A stretch of 64,000 nucleotides of DNA from Pseudomonas mendocina (GTDB taxonomy: Bacteria > Pseudomonadota > Gammaproteobacteria > Pseudomonadales > Pseudomonadaceae), in contig CP148074.1 in the NCBI GenBank assembly GCA_037482215.1, positions 1,116,001-1,180,000 on the forward strand, read 5' to 3'. The translations under genes and the position numbers were made by a program. The notes beneath the pieces were generated by a model. The model searched no databases. It was not told where the DNA came from and worked only from the letters and a program-made list of their open reading frames with translations. Shown here in pieces: positions 45,285-55,179 of the stretch (position 1 is the stretch's first letter; every line of letters starts with the position of its first letter).

Positions 45285-48200
45285 ATGCGATTTTTCAGGG
45301 ACCTAATCGAGCAAAGCCTTGAGCGTACCCGTGAGGCAACGCTCGGCGTCTTGGGCATCAATCATCCGGGTTTGCGTCGTCACCTGAGCGAAAGCATGGT
45401 GAACACATTGGGCGCCGAGGGCTGCTTCCTTGCGCCGCCAGTTTTCGAGCACACCTTTGGCTGGCGTGAAGCTGAACTGCGCCTGCAGGATCTGCCGTCG
45501 GTGGGCTTGCTATCGCCCAGCCTGCTTGACACGTTGGCCAGTGCACCAGCCTACCGCTTTCCGAAAACAGCCCACCCCTATGTTCATCAGTTGCAGGCCT
45601 GGCGCATCCTGCTCGACGAACAGCCCCGCTCAGCGGTCATCACCACCGGAACTGGTTCGGGCAAAACCGAATGCTTCATGGTGCCGATCCTCGAGGATCT
45701 GATCCGCGAGCATGAGCGTAGCAAGACTGCGTTGGTCGGTGTCCGTGCCCTTTTTCTCTACCCGCTTAATGCCCTGATCAACTCGCAGCAGGAGCGCCTC
45801 GACGCCTGGACCCGCAGGTACGGCAGCGACATTCGCTTCTGCCTGTACAACGGCAAGACTGAAGAACGCGCCGACAAGGTTCGCAAGGAACAGCAGCAGA
45901 AGCCCAACCAGATCCTGTCGCGGGAACTGTTGCGCAAGGAACCGGCACCGATCCTGATGACCAACGCCACCATGCTGGAGTACATGCTGGTGCGTCAGGT
46001 CGACAACCCGATCCTGGAGATTTCCAGGCAGCAGAAATCGTTGCGCTGGATCGTCCTCGATGAGGCACACACCTATGTGGGCTCCCAGGCGGCGGAAATG
46101 TCTCTGTTGCTGCGCAGGGTGGTCCAGGCCTTCGGCAGGCAGTCCGAGCAGATTCGCTTCATCGCCACCTCGGCCACCATCGCCGGAGCCGATGCGCAGG
46201 AGCGACTGAAACGCTATCTGGCCGACCTGGCGGGCGTTCCGCTCGACCAGGTCGAAGTGATTGGCGGCTCGCGCGTTTGGCCCGATCTGGCATTCGACTC
46301 TGCAGGCAACGATATCGGCCTGCAGGCCATCCGGGATATCGAACCGGAAACGGCAGTATCCGCCGCACGCTTCAAGGCCCTGTGCGACAGCACCATCGCC
46401 AGGAGCCTGCGCCATGCGGTGGTCAGCTCCGACAAGCCCCTCGACCTGCATGACCTGATTGGTACAGTTTCCGAGCAGTTGCAGGGAGGCAGCTCCCTCG
46501 AACAGCAGCAGAAGGTGCTCGACTGGCTCGACACCATAACCGGCACGCATCCGGCCGAAGGCCAGCCGCCGTTCCTCAAACTCCGCATCCACCTGTTCCA
46601 GCGCATGCTGCATGGCCTCTGGGCCTGCGTAGACCCGCAGTGCAGTGCCAAATCAGCTCATCTGCAGGACTGGCCCTTCGGTAACGTCTATGTGACCCAG
46701 CGTGCGCGCTGCGAGTGCCATGCCCCGGTGTACGAACTGGGCTTCTGTGACGATTGCAAGACGCCGCACCTGCTAGCAGAAGATCGCAATGGCGAACTGC
46801 ACCAGCCCAGCCCTTACGCCGGCGATGAGTTCGCGCTCAATCACGAAGGCGGTGGCGAGGATGCGGCAGCCGAACTGTTGAAGGCGAATGCCGCCAGTGA
46901 TCGCCTGATCATTGCCGGATCGCCTGCGGCGCATGAGCCTTACGTCTCAATCACTCTGGATCTTGAGAGCCAAAAGCTAGGTGCAGTCAATGCCGCCCGC
47001 AATATCAATCTCTGTCTAGTTAAAGAAGGAAAAGAGGGTACAGACAAAAAAGAAAAAGACTTCGCCTGCTGCAGCCACTGTGAGCACTCGACTTGGGGGT
47101 CGAGCGACTTCCTGCGAAAAGCCTACCTCGGTGCACCGTTCTACATTGCCAACGCCGTGCCGACCGTCTTGGAATTCTGTCCCGATCCTGACAAGGCGGA
47201 TTGCGAAGGCCGCTCTCCCGAAGAGCTGCCGGGGCGCGGGCGCAAGCTGATCACCTTCACCGACAGCCGCCAGGGCACCGCGCGCATGGCGGTGAGGATG
47301 CAGCAGGAAGCGGAGCGCTCACGGCTACGCGGGCTGGTATTTGAAAAACTGAGGAATGCGCAGGCCAAGGCCGATGCTGCACCCAAGGACACCCCCAGCG
47401 GAAATCCTGCCGAGCTTCTTGCCCAGGCAGAAAACCTGGAAAAAATAGGCATGGCTGGCATGGCGGCAGAACTGCGAAAGCAAGCTGAACTTTTGCATAG
47501 CGGCGCAGCGCCTGCCAATCAGACCGAGACCATTCCTTGGCCGCAGATGGCCGACACCATCGCGGCAGCCAGGGATATCGACAAGTTCATCCTGCGCTAC
47601 AACCGCTATGCCAATCCGGCGCTGTTCGATGGCAGTGAAGGCGGTCTGACCATGGCGCGCCTGCTGCTGGCCCGCGAGTTCTCCCGGCGTCCCAAGAACC
47701 AGAACAGCACGGAAACGCTGGGACTGATCAAGGTCGGCTACCAGGGGCTGGAGAAGGTGACGACATCTCCACCTCTGTGGGTCGATACCCGCGCCATTCC
47801 CGCAATGGGCGCTGCAGATGATTCCAGAACTGCTCTGACGCTGGATGACTGGCGCGACTTTCTCAAGGTGGCACTCGACTTTTATATACGGGAGAACACC
47901 TTCATCCTAATGGAAAACAAGATGCGCCGCTGGATGGGCAGCCGCTTCAGTCCAAAGTCGCTTTTCTCGCCCAAGAGCGACGTGCAGGAAAGCAGCACTA
48001 TCCGAAAGTGGCCGCAGATCAAGCCGGGCACACCCCACCGTCTGATCAAGCTGCTCGAGCTGGCAACCGGCATGAATCGCACCATGAATGCGGATGCCGA
48101 CAAGATCAACAGCTGGCTCGAAGCGGCGTGGCTGGCGTTGATCAATGCCGGCATTCTGGAGTCCTCCGATACCGGACATCGTTTGCGCCTGGAGAGCCTC

Positions 48201-51200
48201 ACATTCTCGTTGCCTAACGAGGGCTGGGTTTGCCCCTTGACCCGGCGCATCTTCGATACCACCTTCCGTGGTCTGACCCCCTATCTGCCACAAAAGCTGC
48301 TGAGCCAGGACTACCGCTGCCAGAAGATACAGCTTCCCGCCTTGAGCAGCCTGATGCCGGATGGCTCCCCGGTAGCCAAGCAGGTGCAGATCCGTCAGCT
48401 GGCCGCAAAAGATCCTGTCATTACCCAGCTGCGCCAGGAAAGCTTGTGGACGGATATCAGCGACCGAACGGTCGAGGGCGGTTTTTACTACCGAACCGCA
48501 GAGCACTCGGCGCAGCAGTCGGCAAAACGGCTGGATGACTATGTCGAGGAATTCAAGCGCGGCGATATAAATGTGCTGAACTGCTCCACCACTATGGAGA
48601 TGGGCGTGGATATCGGCGGTATCTCTGCTGTGGTGATGAACAACCTGCCGCCACATCCGGCCAACTATCTTCAGCGCGCCGGTCGAGCCGGGAGACGCAG
48701 TGAGGCTCGGGCCATCGCCTATACGCTGTGCAAGGCTGATCCGCATAACCAGCGTGCCTTCACCAATCCCAAATGGCCGTTCGTGACTGCCATTCCGGCA
48801 CCAAGCATCACCCTCAGCTCCGCGCGGATCGTACAGCGGCATGTCAACTCGCTGCTGCTGGCTCTATTCCTGCGCATGCACAGCAGCAATGATGGCGACC
48901 GTACCAAGCTGACCCTGCACAGGTTCTTCGCCTCGGACGAATCACCTGCTCAGCAGTTCGTAGCCTGGCTCACGGCAAGTCCGGATGATTATGAGGGCGC
49001 CGTTAAGCAGCTGGTGCGCGGCACCTGCCTGGAAGGTCGCTCGCTTAGCTCAATAACCGGTGAAACCCGGCTGGCATTGCGCGACCTCGAGGAGCGTTGG
49101 CTTGGTGAGTACCGCAATATCAACCACAAGCTCCAGACCGGCAGCGACGGGCCATACAAGAAGGCCCTGATGCTGGAAAAGCAGCGCCATGAAAATGAGT
49201 ACCTGCTCCGCTATCTGGCGTCGTCCGCATTCCTACCGGGCTATGGCTTCCCGACTGACGTGGTGAGCCTCAAGACATACAACGTCGAGGATTTCCTGCA
49301 TCAGCAGCGGAAAAGCGATGCTAGTCGCGAGGATAGCATCTTCGACAATAAGGAAATGCCCTCGCGCAGCCTGAACATCGCCATTCGCGAATATGCCCCC
49401 GGCGCTCAGGTGGTGATAGATGGTCGCGTCTACCGCTCTGCCGGTGTCAGTCTGCAGTGGCATGCCGACGGCCAAGTTAACGAAGCACAGAAATTCGACA
49501 TTGCCTGGCGCTGCCCGGAATGCGGCAACACGGGGGTGATCGAAAACGCCTATGCCAATAACGAAGGACTGTGCTGCTCGCATTGCACAACACCGATTCC
49601 ACCCAGCGAGCGCCGCATGGTGTTACGTCCGGGCGGCTTTGTGAGCGATTTCTACGAGGAAACCACCAACGATGTCACTTCGCAGAAGTACATCCGCGTT
49701 GAGCGACCGCGCATCCAGCTGTACGGCGAAAGCATTGCCTTACCTGATCAGCGCTGTGGCTTCGTGCGCTTCGGTCATGACGGCAGCGTATTCCATCATT
49801 CGTCCGGCGAACATGAAATGGGTTATGCCGTATGCATGACCTGTGGCCGCGCGGAATCCATGCTTGCCTCGGGCGAAGTGCCCAGAGATCTGCAACCCGA
49901 TAAAGCTCACCGCCCGGTTGGCGGGCTGGCCGGCAGCCGCAAGGAGCATGACTGTTCTGGGGAGGCGGTCAAGGCTAGTCTGCACCTGGGCTACCAGATC
50001 CGTACCGATGTGTTGGAGCTCACCCTTAGGAATCCCCTTACGGGGGAATGGCTTCCTGACAATCCCGAGGGCCGGCTGATTGCAACAACGCTCGGCGTTG
50101 CCATGCGGGACGTGATCGCCGACCGACTCGGTATTGCCAGCAGTGAAATGGGCTTCAGCCATCGCCTCGATCGCGACCGTGACACACGGCAAGGCCGCTC
50201 TGTCATCCAGCTGTTCGATGAAGTCAGCGGGGGGGCGGGTTTCGTGCTGGCTGGCCTGAGCGATATCGCATTGCTGCTGGGTAAGGCTCTGGATCGGCTG
50301 CAATGTCCGGCCAACTGCGAGAATGTCTGCTCGCAATGCTTGGCCAGTCAGGATAGCCGTGTCGAGCGTGAAGAGCTGGATCGCAAGTTGGCGCTGCGTT
50401 GGCTGAGCGAATGCCGACTGGTTGAGCATCTGAGGCTGCCCGATGTATTTGCTGGCCTGCATGGCGCGCGCTATTGCTCAGTTGGTCCGCTACGCGAACT
50501 GAGTGCCGCCATCAACTCGCTGGATCGCCGCGATCAGACTACATCGATTCTGCTGTGCCTCCACGGCGACCCTAGGGATTGGGATCTTGACCATCCCCGG
50601 TTCCGGGAACAGGTGTTGACCTGGGCCATTTCCGAACGAATCAAGGTTCGTCTCGGCATTGCTGAACCAGCGCTGTTGAACTCGGAGCAAAAGGAAACCC
50701 TGGCACTGCTTGCCCGTCTGGGCGTTGAGCTAGTCGAGTGGCAAACCGGAGCGTTGCAAGCCCCGTATATGGTTGCCCAACTGTCATCCCAGGCTGGTGC
50801 CCGGAGCCTATACAGCAACATGAACAACGTCGCGGTGCCCGGATCTGATTGGCTACAAGGACATACCGATGTGGTTTGGGCATCCAGCAAATTGATGCCA
50901 GCTGTTATGGGTAACTCCATAGACAGTGCAGCCTGGCACCAACCGCCGCAGGGGGCGCGTATCGTTGAAATTTCTTCGCAGCTTGACGGGCCTGTTAACA
51001 CCCTAACAAACCGCCTCAAAGCGATGATCGATGCTCAGATGCCGGAGTTGGCAGCTTTGATCCGCAATGATCGGGCAATTTCGGTCAGCTACTCAGATCG
51101 CTACCTGAAATCACCCTTGTCGGTGATGTTCCTTACAGGTTTCCTGGAGCTGTTTCAAAATGATGAGCTTCAGTCTTTATCGATACAGACGCTAGCGCCG

Positions 51201-51569
51201 AGTGGTAACCAACCAAGCTATCTGCTCAGTCATGATTGGATGCGGAGGGATGACCAGGTCACGATTCTCAGGCTCTGGCTGATGGAGCAATTTGATATTG
51301 AGCCGGACATTACTGTAATGAATAACCCTCGAGATTTGTTGCACAGCCGGGTTATTACAACCAGATGGGCATCAGGTAGCACCAGTAAGATCCTATTGGA
51401 TCAAGGTATGGGCTACTGGCGCGGAAGGATGCCATACAGGGATCAGATGAACTTTGACTTCAATGCTTCACCCCATGATCAGAAAGAGCTTTTGTGCGAT
51501 AGATATGGATACGTTCAAATGCAACAGGGTGGGGAGTGGCCGACCTATGTCAGTTGCGTTATTGATTGA
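45285..51569 (+). CDS. druE: Druantia DruE, DUF1998-containing SF2 helicase
   Basis: A 2094-residue helicase. Motif I is TTGTGSGKTECFMVPILE near residue 120. Motif II is VLDEAHTYVGSQAAE near 260, followed by TSATIAGADAQ (III). The second RecA lobe has CSTTMEMGVDIGGI and YLQRAGRAGRRSEARA (VI) near 1110-1130. Zinc-binding clusters occur at CECHAPVYELGFCDDC, at CPECGNTGV...CCSHC and in the DUF1998 domain (CPANCENVCSQCLASQDS, ~residue 1680), which also has QLFDEVSGGAGFV. The ATG at 45285 has AAGGAG at 5 bp. It is the universal core of Druantia systems and the last gene of the operon. Confidence 0.85.
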   Translation: MRFFRDLIEQSLERTREATLGVLGINHPGLRRHLSESMVNTLGAEGCFLAPPVFEHTFGWREAELRLQDLPSVGLLSPSLLDTLASAPAYRFPKTAHPYVHQLQAWRILLDEQPRSAVITTGTGSGKTECFMVPILEDLIREHERSKTALVGVRALFLYPLNALINSQQERLDAWTRRYGSDIRFCLYNGKTEERADKVRKEQQQKPNQILSRELLRKEPAPILMTNATMLEYMLVRQVDNPILEISRQQKSLRWIVLDEAHTYVGSQAAEMSLLLRRVVQAFGRQSEQIRFIATSATIAGADAQERLKRYLADLAGVPLDQVEVIGGSRVWPDLAFDSAGNDIGLQAIRDIEPETAVSAARFKALCDSTIARSLRHAVVSSDKPLDLHDLIGTVSEQLQGGSSLEQQQKVLDWLDTITGTHPAEGQPPFLKLRIHLFQRMLHGLWACVDPQCSAKSAHLQDWPFGNVYVTQRARCECHAPVYELGFCDDCKTPHLLAEDRNGELHQPSPYAGDEFALNHEGGGEDAAAELLKANAASDRLIIAGSPAAHEPYVSITLDLESQKLGAVNAARNINLCLVKEGKEGTDKKEKDFACCSHCEHSTWGSSDFLRKAYLGAPFYIANAVPTVLEFCPDPDKADCEGRSPEELPGRGRKLITFTDSRQGTARMAVRMQQEAERSRLRGLVFEKLRNAQAKADAAPKDTPSGNPAELLAQAENLEKIGMAGMAAELRKQAELLHSGAAPANQTETIPWPQMADTIAAARDIDKFILRYNRYANPALFDGSEGGLTMARLLLAREFSRRPKNQNSTETLGLIKVGYQGLEKVTTSPPLWVDTRAIPAMGAADDSRTALTLDDWRDFLKVALDFYIRENTFILMENKMRRWMGSRFSPKSLFSPKSDVQESSTIRKWPQIKPGTPHRLIKLLELATGMNRTMNADADKINSWLEAAWLALINAGILESSDTGHRLRLESLTFSLPNEGWVCPLTRRIFDTTFRGLTPYLPQKLLSQDYRCQKIQLPALSSLMPDGSPVAKQVQIRQLAAKDPVITQLRQESLWTDISDRTVEGGFYYRTAEHSAQQSAKRLDDYVEEFKRGDINVLNCSTTMEMGVDIGGISAVVMNNLPPHPANYLQRAGRAGRRSEARAIAYTLCKADPHNQRAFTNPKWPFVTAIPAPSITLSSARIVQRHVNSLLLALFLRMHSSNDGDRTKLTLHRFFASDESPAQQFVAWLTASPDDYEGAVKQLVRGTCLEGRSLSSITGETRLALRDLEERWLGEYRNINHKLQTGSDGPYKKALMLEKQRHENEYLLRYLASSAFLPGYGFPTDVVSLKTYNVEDFLHQQRKSDASREDSIFDNKEMPSRSLNIAIREYAPGAQVVIDGRVYRSAGVSLQWHADGQVNEAQKFDIAWRCPECGNTGVIENAYANNEGLCCSHCTTPIPPSERRMVLRPGGFVSDFYEETTNDVTSQKYIRVERPRIQLYGESIALPDQRCGFVRFGHDGSVFHHSSGEHEMGYAVCMTCGRAESMLASGEVPRDLQPDKAHRPVGGLAGSRKEHDCSGEAVKASLHLGYQIRTDVLELTLRNPLTGEWLPDNPEGRLIATTLGVAMRDVIADRLGIASSEMGFSHRLDRDRDTRQGRSVIQLFDEVSGGAGFVLAGLSDIALLLGKALDRLQCPANCENVCSQCLASQDSRVEREELDRKLALRWLSECRLVEHLRLPDVFAGLHGARYCSVGPLRELSAAINSLDRRDQTTSILLCLHGDPRDWDLDHPRFREQVLTWAISERIKVRLGIAEPALLNSEQKETLALLARLGVELVEWQTGALQAPYMVAQLSSQAGARSLYSNMNNVAVPGSDWLQGHTDVVWASSKLMPAVMGNSIDSAAWHQPPQGARIVEISSQLDGPVNTLTNRLKAMIDAQMPELAALIRNDRAISVSYSDRYLKSPLSVMFLTGFLELFQNDELQSLSIQTLAPSGNQPSYLLSHDWMRRDDQVTILRLWLMEQFDIEPDITVMNNPRDLLHSRVITTRWASGSTSKILLDQGMGYWRGRMPYRDQMNFDFNASPHDQKELLCDRYGYVQMQQGGEWPTYVSCVID

Positions 51570-51664
51570 CTTGCCTCCGCTTCTGCTAAGCGTCAAGTAT
51601 CAATGAAAAGAAAAAGTGGGAGCCCGTGCAGACAGTCTTTCGACTACCCACGCTGGCTCTCCGT

Positions 51665-51838
51665 TCAAGGGTTCATTTTTACTTTCTGCTTCCGGTAGAT
51701 CCAGCACGCCAACACCACGGCAATCAGCAATGGTGGAAAGCGCACCATCAGAATCACCAACAGTAATATTGCCAGACAACCGGCCAAGATCCCGGCAAAC
51801 ATGAATGCCGAGGCAACAGTCCGTAACAGCAGTTTCAT
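51665..51838 (-). CDS. 57-residue two-segment membrane protein
   Basis: The product starts MKLLLRTVASAFMFAGILAG and has two hydrophobic segments around MVRFPPLL, with a basic tail (YRKQKVKMNP). AAGGAG lies 6 bp before the ATG, so it can be translated by itself. It is also in frame with the truncated RadC-like gene immediately upstream, so a fused product is possible. No family was recognised. Confidence 0.5.
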   Translation of the reverse strand: MKLLLRTVASAFMFAGILAGCLAILLLVILMVRFPPLLIAVVLACWIYRKQKVKMNP

Positions 51839-52027
51839 TGGCATCTCCTTACAGGTAGCCGCGCTCAGGTGTCTGAACACTTCCTTAGGTGAAGTCAGTT
51901 CACGGCCTTTGCGCAGACGCAGGCTGGCCAGTTGCTTGGCCATCTGCAGGATGTCGTTTTCCGTCACCGGCGAATCGACCAGGTAGGTGCCGGTCGTGTC
52001 ACTGGCTTTCAGCTTGTGCAGGCGCAT
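51839..52027 (-). pseudogene. Truncated RadC-like (MPN/JAB) gene, N-terminal fragment
   Basis: The fragment starts MRLHKLKASDTTGTYLVDSP after an AAGGAGG ribosome site. It carries the segment that normally leads into the RadC MPN domain (LRLRKGRELTSPKEVFRHL). The frame then turns into SAATCKEM and the small membrane protein, so the whole catalytic His/Asp domain is missing. It overlaps the 3' end of the metal-binding protein gene by 29 bp. It looks like a deletion scar in the recombination module. Confidence 0.6.
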
Positions 52028-52943
52028 GGCGGCCTCCTTGGTCTGTGGGTGGGGTTTGACGAGCAGCCTGTGCATCGAGCTTTTCAGCCAGGCTGGGTTT
52101 GGTGGGGTGGAGTGAAGCGGTGGGCGCTGCTGCAGGTGCTTCGCCCTCCGAGTAGAACTCTTCGACGATGGTGCTGGCATCCTCCTCGCTGTCTTCGAAC
52201 GCACCGTTGCCAAAGCCACGCCGTGCTGCCTCATCCAAAGCGGCTTGATCGAAGCCTGCAGCCTGACGCCGTGAGTCGAGTTCACTGGCAGTTACTAATG
52301 CCTCCGCCATGTCCATACCGCCGCGTACCGTCAGGTCGGTGTAAAAGATCGGCGTGCCATGGCTCTGGCGTGTCGACTTACCACGCAGACGCAGTTCCAG
52401 CGGCAGGCAGGCCAGGCGGTTGCCTGAAATGGCCTGGAAGTAATGCAGACGAGCGGCCAGGGTGCGGATGCTGTTGAAGCCGGTGGTGCGGAACACGAAG
52501 CTGCCCAGCGGATCCTCATCGCCAATCACCACATTCAGTCGGCCGTAGGGCTTGCAAGCGCCTCCCTTGGCCAGCGGACAGGCATCCGGCGAAGGGCAGG
52601 GCAACGACTGCATACCATCCTGAGTGACCCGCTTGCAGGTCTCGCCATTGCCGACGCAGACGGGGCGTCCGGATTGTCGGTCGAACAGCGTGTAGTCGGC
52701 TCGGAAATTCAGCTCCGGCTCGTTGAACAGCAGGCGTACCGGAATGCTGCGCAGCTTGTCGTCCTTGCCCTGACGCAGTTCGTCATTGAGCGGGTGCAGC
52801 AGCCAGCCATCCTTGCCTTGCACCTGGGACGTGATAGTGAACTGGTCATCTTTCTCCGGCAGGCGCTTGCCGTTCTTCTCGATGACCTTGCCGATGGAAA
52901 TCCGCCCGAGTACCGGTGGAGTGATAGCCAGACCTTTGAGCAT
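51999..52943 (-). CDS. Hydrolase/metal-binding-type protein of recombination module
   Basis: A 314-residue protein starting MLKGLAITPPVLGRISIGKV. A cysteine cluster with GRPVCVGNGETCKR and LPCPSPDACPLAKGGACKP suggests metal binding. The flexible acidic and Ala/Pro-rich tail looks unstructured. The set radC, this gene, yqaJ-type exonuclease and DUF932 recurs in Pseudomonas ICEs and plasmids, where this protein is usually labelled hydrolase or metal-binding protein. A role with the exonuclease in recombination is inferred from linkage. The start follows AGGAGACTC. Confidence 0.65.
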   Translation of the reverse strand: MLKGLAITPPVLGRISIGKVIEKNGKRLPEKDDQFTITSQVQGKDGWLLHPLNDELRQGKDDKLRSIPVRLLFNEPELNFRADYTLFDRQSGRPVCVGNGETCKRVTQDGMQSLPCPSPDACPLAKGGACKPYGRLNVVIGDEDPLGSFVFRTTGFNSIRTLAARLHYFQAISGNRLACLPLELRLRGKSTRQSHGTPIFYTDLTVRGGMDMAEALVTASELDSRRQAAGFDQAALDEAARRGFGNGAFEDSEEDASTIVEEFYSEGEAPAAAPTASLHPTKPSLAEKLDAQAARQTPPTDQGGRHAPAQAESQ

Positions 52944-53034
52944 GGAGAGTCTCCTGGAAATGAAAAAAGGCCAGCCACGCAGCGCGAACTGCATGGACTG
53001 GCCAAGGGGAGGGAAGGGATGTAGTAGTTGGGTT

Positions 53035-54039
53035 TCAGCCGACCAGGAAGCGCCGTGCACCCGTTTTCAGCAGTGGGTACTTGGCCTGCAGGTGCGGCTT
53101 TTCTTTGAGCAGTTGCGCGACGTCGAAGCCGACACTGTCTTTGGCCTTGCGCCAGGTGATGTAACCGTTGGAGAACTCCGCCCGGCTGGCATCGCCCATG
53201 GCCTGCTGCAGCATCTGCTTTAGCTCAGCCTCGCGTTTTTCCTTGTCGGCAATCGACTGACGAACAGCCTTCAGCTCGACGTAAGCCGCGCTGAGCCCGG
53301 CATGCTGGCTGAAGTCGACGATCTGACCGTTGTCCTCCGGGTAGAGGCAGCGCAGTGCTGACTCTGCCGAAGCGGTGCCATCAGCCGGTGGCGGCGTATC
53401 AGTCTCCACGTAGTGCCAGAACTGGCGCTCCAGCTCGATCAGGCTAGCGATCATCTGCTCATCCCGCTCGATACGGTGGATCTCCAGCGTCTGACCACCC
53501 AGCAGTACCGCCACATCCGCCGCCTGCTTGCCGGTGACGGCGAGCTGGTGCATTACCTGCAGCTGTACATACTCCGGCACGCCCTCTTTCCAGAGGCGTG
53601 CCCCGTTTATGCCGGCTGTCTTGCATTCAAGGATCTGCACATCGTCGGCCCCGATCACCTCGCGGTCGATGTTGGCCAGCATCCAGGGCAACTCCGGATC
53701 AGGATGCTGCAGCACGGCGTTGATGCGCCGTACCTTGTTCTTAGTGCGCTTGCTGTAGTGCCAGGCCACGATGGGCTCCAACACGTTGCCCCAGTACATC
53801 GGGCTTTCCTCATCCTGAGGATCAGCCTTGGGCATGCCAGCATCGCGCCCGGTCTTTTCCAGCCACAGCTCCAGCTGCGACTTATAGGGGTTCAGACCGA
53901 CCGCCGCCGCAGCGTCCGAACTACCGATGCCTTGCTTGCGGATCTGCAGCCAGTCCTCGCGGGGTAGCTCCTTGGTGCTAACCAGGCGCAGAGCGGGACG
54001 GATTTTGCTGGTGCTGCGATTCAATGAAGTGGCTTTCAT
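53035..54039 (-). CDS. YqaJ-family viral recombinase exonuclease
   Basis: A 334-residue lambda-exonuclease-like enzyme. The YqaJ signature is at residues ~30-165: WLQIRKQGIGSSDAAAAVGL, SQLELWLEKTGR, and the catalytic core LPWMLANIDREVIGADDVQILECKTA, which supplies the Asp and the ExK. GVPEYVQLQVMHQLAVTG completes it. A helical C-terminal part follows. Such exonucleases work with an annealase to recombine mobile DNA; no annealase gene is evident next to it. The ATG at 54039 follows AAGGTGAAC; an upstream extension to 54180 is unlikely. Confidence 0.85.
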   Translation of the reverse strand: MKATSLNRSTSKIRPALRLVSTKELPREDWLQIRKQGIGSSDAAAAVGLNPYKSQLELWLEKTGRDAGMPKADPQDEESPMYWGNVLEPIVAWHYSKRTKNKVRRINAVLQHPDPELPWMLANIDREVIGADDVQILECKTAGINGARLWKEGVPEYVQLQVMHQLAVTGKQAADVAVLLGGQTLEIHRIERDEQMIASLIELERQFWHYVETDTPPPADGTASAESALRCLYPEDNGQIVDFSQHAGLSAAYVELKAVRQSIADKEKREAELKQMLQQAMGDASRAEFSNGYITWRKAKDSVGFDVAQLLKEKPHLQAKYPLLKTGARRFLVG

Positions 54040-54113
54040 AGTGTTCACCTTGCAGAAATAGAAACGCCCGACCTGCAACGAAGCGGGTCGGGCGTTATGG
54101 GGTGGGTAAAAGG

Positions 54114-55082
54114 TCAGGCGACCAGTTGCAGGGCTGTATCCAGGGCGCGCTGCTTGATCTGGGCACCTTGCCCGAACCATGCGGAGTCGAGGCGGTACTC
54201 CGTGCTGCGTGCCCGGCGCTCGTGATCGACGTACTCGGTCACGGCATTGAGCAGGCCCCAGGCAGTGCCGCGTGCTGAGTCGAGCTGGCTGCCCCGGCCA
54301 CGGCCTTCGTACAGCTCCTGCACTTTGCGCAGAGCGCGCTCGTTCGGCAGCTGTTCAGGAAGCGGACCGGTCGGGCTGGTCTCACACATCACGTTCATAA
54401 AGAAGCCCAGTGCCTCATGCCACTGCACCTTGCGTTCCGCCAGGTGGCGCATGCGGTACATGAAGTCGTCCCATTGCGAGACGGCTATGCCGAGCTGCTT
54501 CTTCACCAGATCGCCGTCGAAGCGGGTGCTGTGCGGCACCTTGATCGCACGGCTGGTGCCGTCCAGGGCGATGGTGAGGGTGTTATTGCAGACCACGCGA
54601 ATGGTGGTGGGCGTTGCCGTGGTGGCCAGAGTGCCGTCGCAGGAAGTGGCCAACAGCAGGTAGCCATTCACCTGGTCGTTACCCTTGAGTGCAGCGCCCT
54701 GCCCGGTTCGCGCCAGCGCCCAGAACTTGCGCCCGCCCTTGAGCACGCCAGCGGTTTCCAGCTCGTAGCCGGAGACCTCGGTCAGGTCGCGGTAAAACTC
54801 CAGGACATCCTTTGGCTGCACGGTGTGATATCGCTGCGAGACCACCGAAAGCGGTGCCTTGGTGTCCGAACGGTAGAGCACCTTCTGTTCTGGGAATGAG
54901 TGGATCGCGCCCAGGTGGCCGATGGCGTCCGATTTGAAATGCACGGGGCTTTCTAGAATCTGCCAGTCCATGCCGGCTTCGCGTTGCCAGACTTCGATGG
55001 GTTGTTTCTGCGGCAGGTTGTTGCCCAAGCCGTGCCACGGAGTGGCGCCAACGTAGGCCATTTGTTCGATTTGATGAGCCAT
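54114..55082 (-). CDS. DUF932 domain protein
   Basis: A 322-residue protein of the DUF932 family found on plasmids, phages and ICEs. It starts MAHQIEQMAYVGATPWHGLG, typical of the family, and continues with LYRSDTKAPLSVVSQRYHTV and NGYLLLATSCDGTLATTATP. The function of the family is unknown. It is the first gene of the exonuclease module, with AAAGGAAATTCG before the ATG. It is complete, unlike the RadC-like gene at the other end of the module. Confidence 0.85.
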   Translation of the reverse strand: MAHQIEQMAYVGATPWHGLGNNLPQKQPIEVWQREAGMDWQILESPVHFKSDAIGHLGAIHSFPEQKVLYRSDTKAPLSVVSQRYHTVQPKDVLEFYRDLTEVSGYELETAGVLKGGRKFWALARTGQGAALKGNDQVNGYLLLATSCDGTLATTATPTTIRVVCNNTLTIALDGTSRAIKVPHSTRFDGDLVKKQLGIAVSQWDDFMYRMRHLAERKVQWHEALGFFMNVMCETSPTGPLPEQLPNERALRKVQELYEGRGRGSQLDSARGTAWGLLNAVTEYVDHERRARSTEYRLDSAWFGQGAQIKQRALDTALQLVA

Positions 55083-55179
55083 GACGAATTTCCTTTGGGT
55101 GCAGGCCGGCATAAAGCGCCGCGCATGGCGCAGCACCGGCAATCAGTGATGGGTAAGAAAGAAGAGAACGGTGGCCTGA

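Noticed and set aside
45285..51569. DISARM (DrmA/DrmB) or BREX interpretation of the large helicase pair
   Set aside because: There is no DISARM methylase or PLD gene, no PglZ/BrxC, and the DUF1998 helicase at the 3' end next to a 1100-residue non-enzymatic protein fits Druantia III better.
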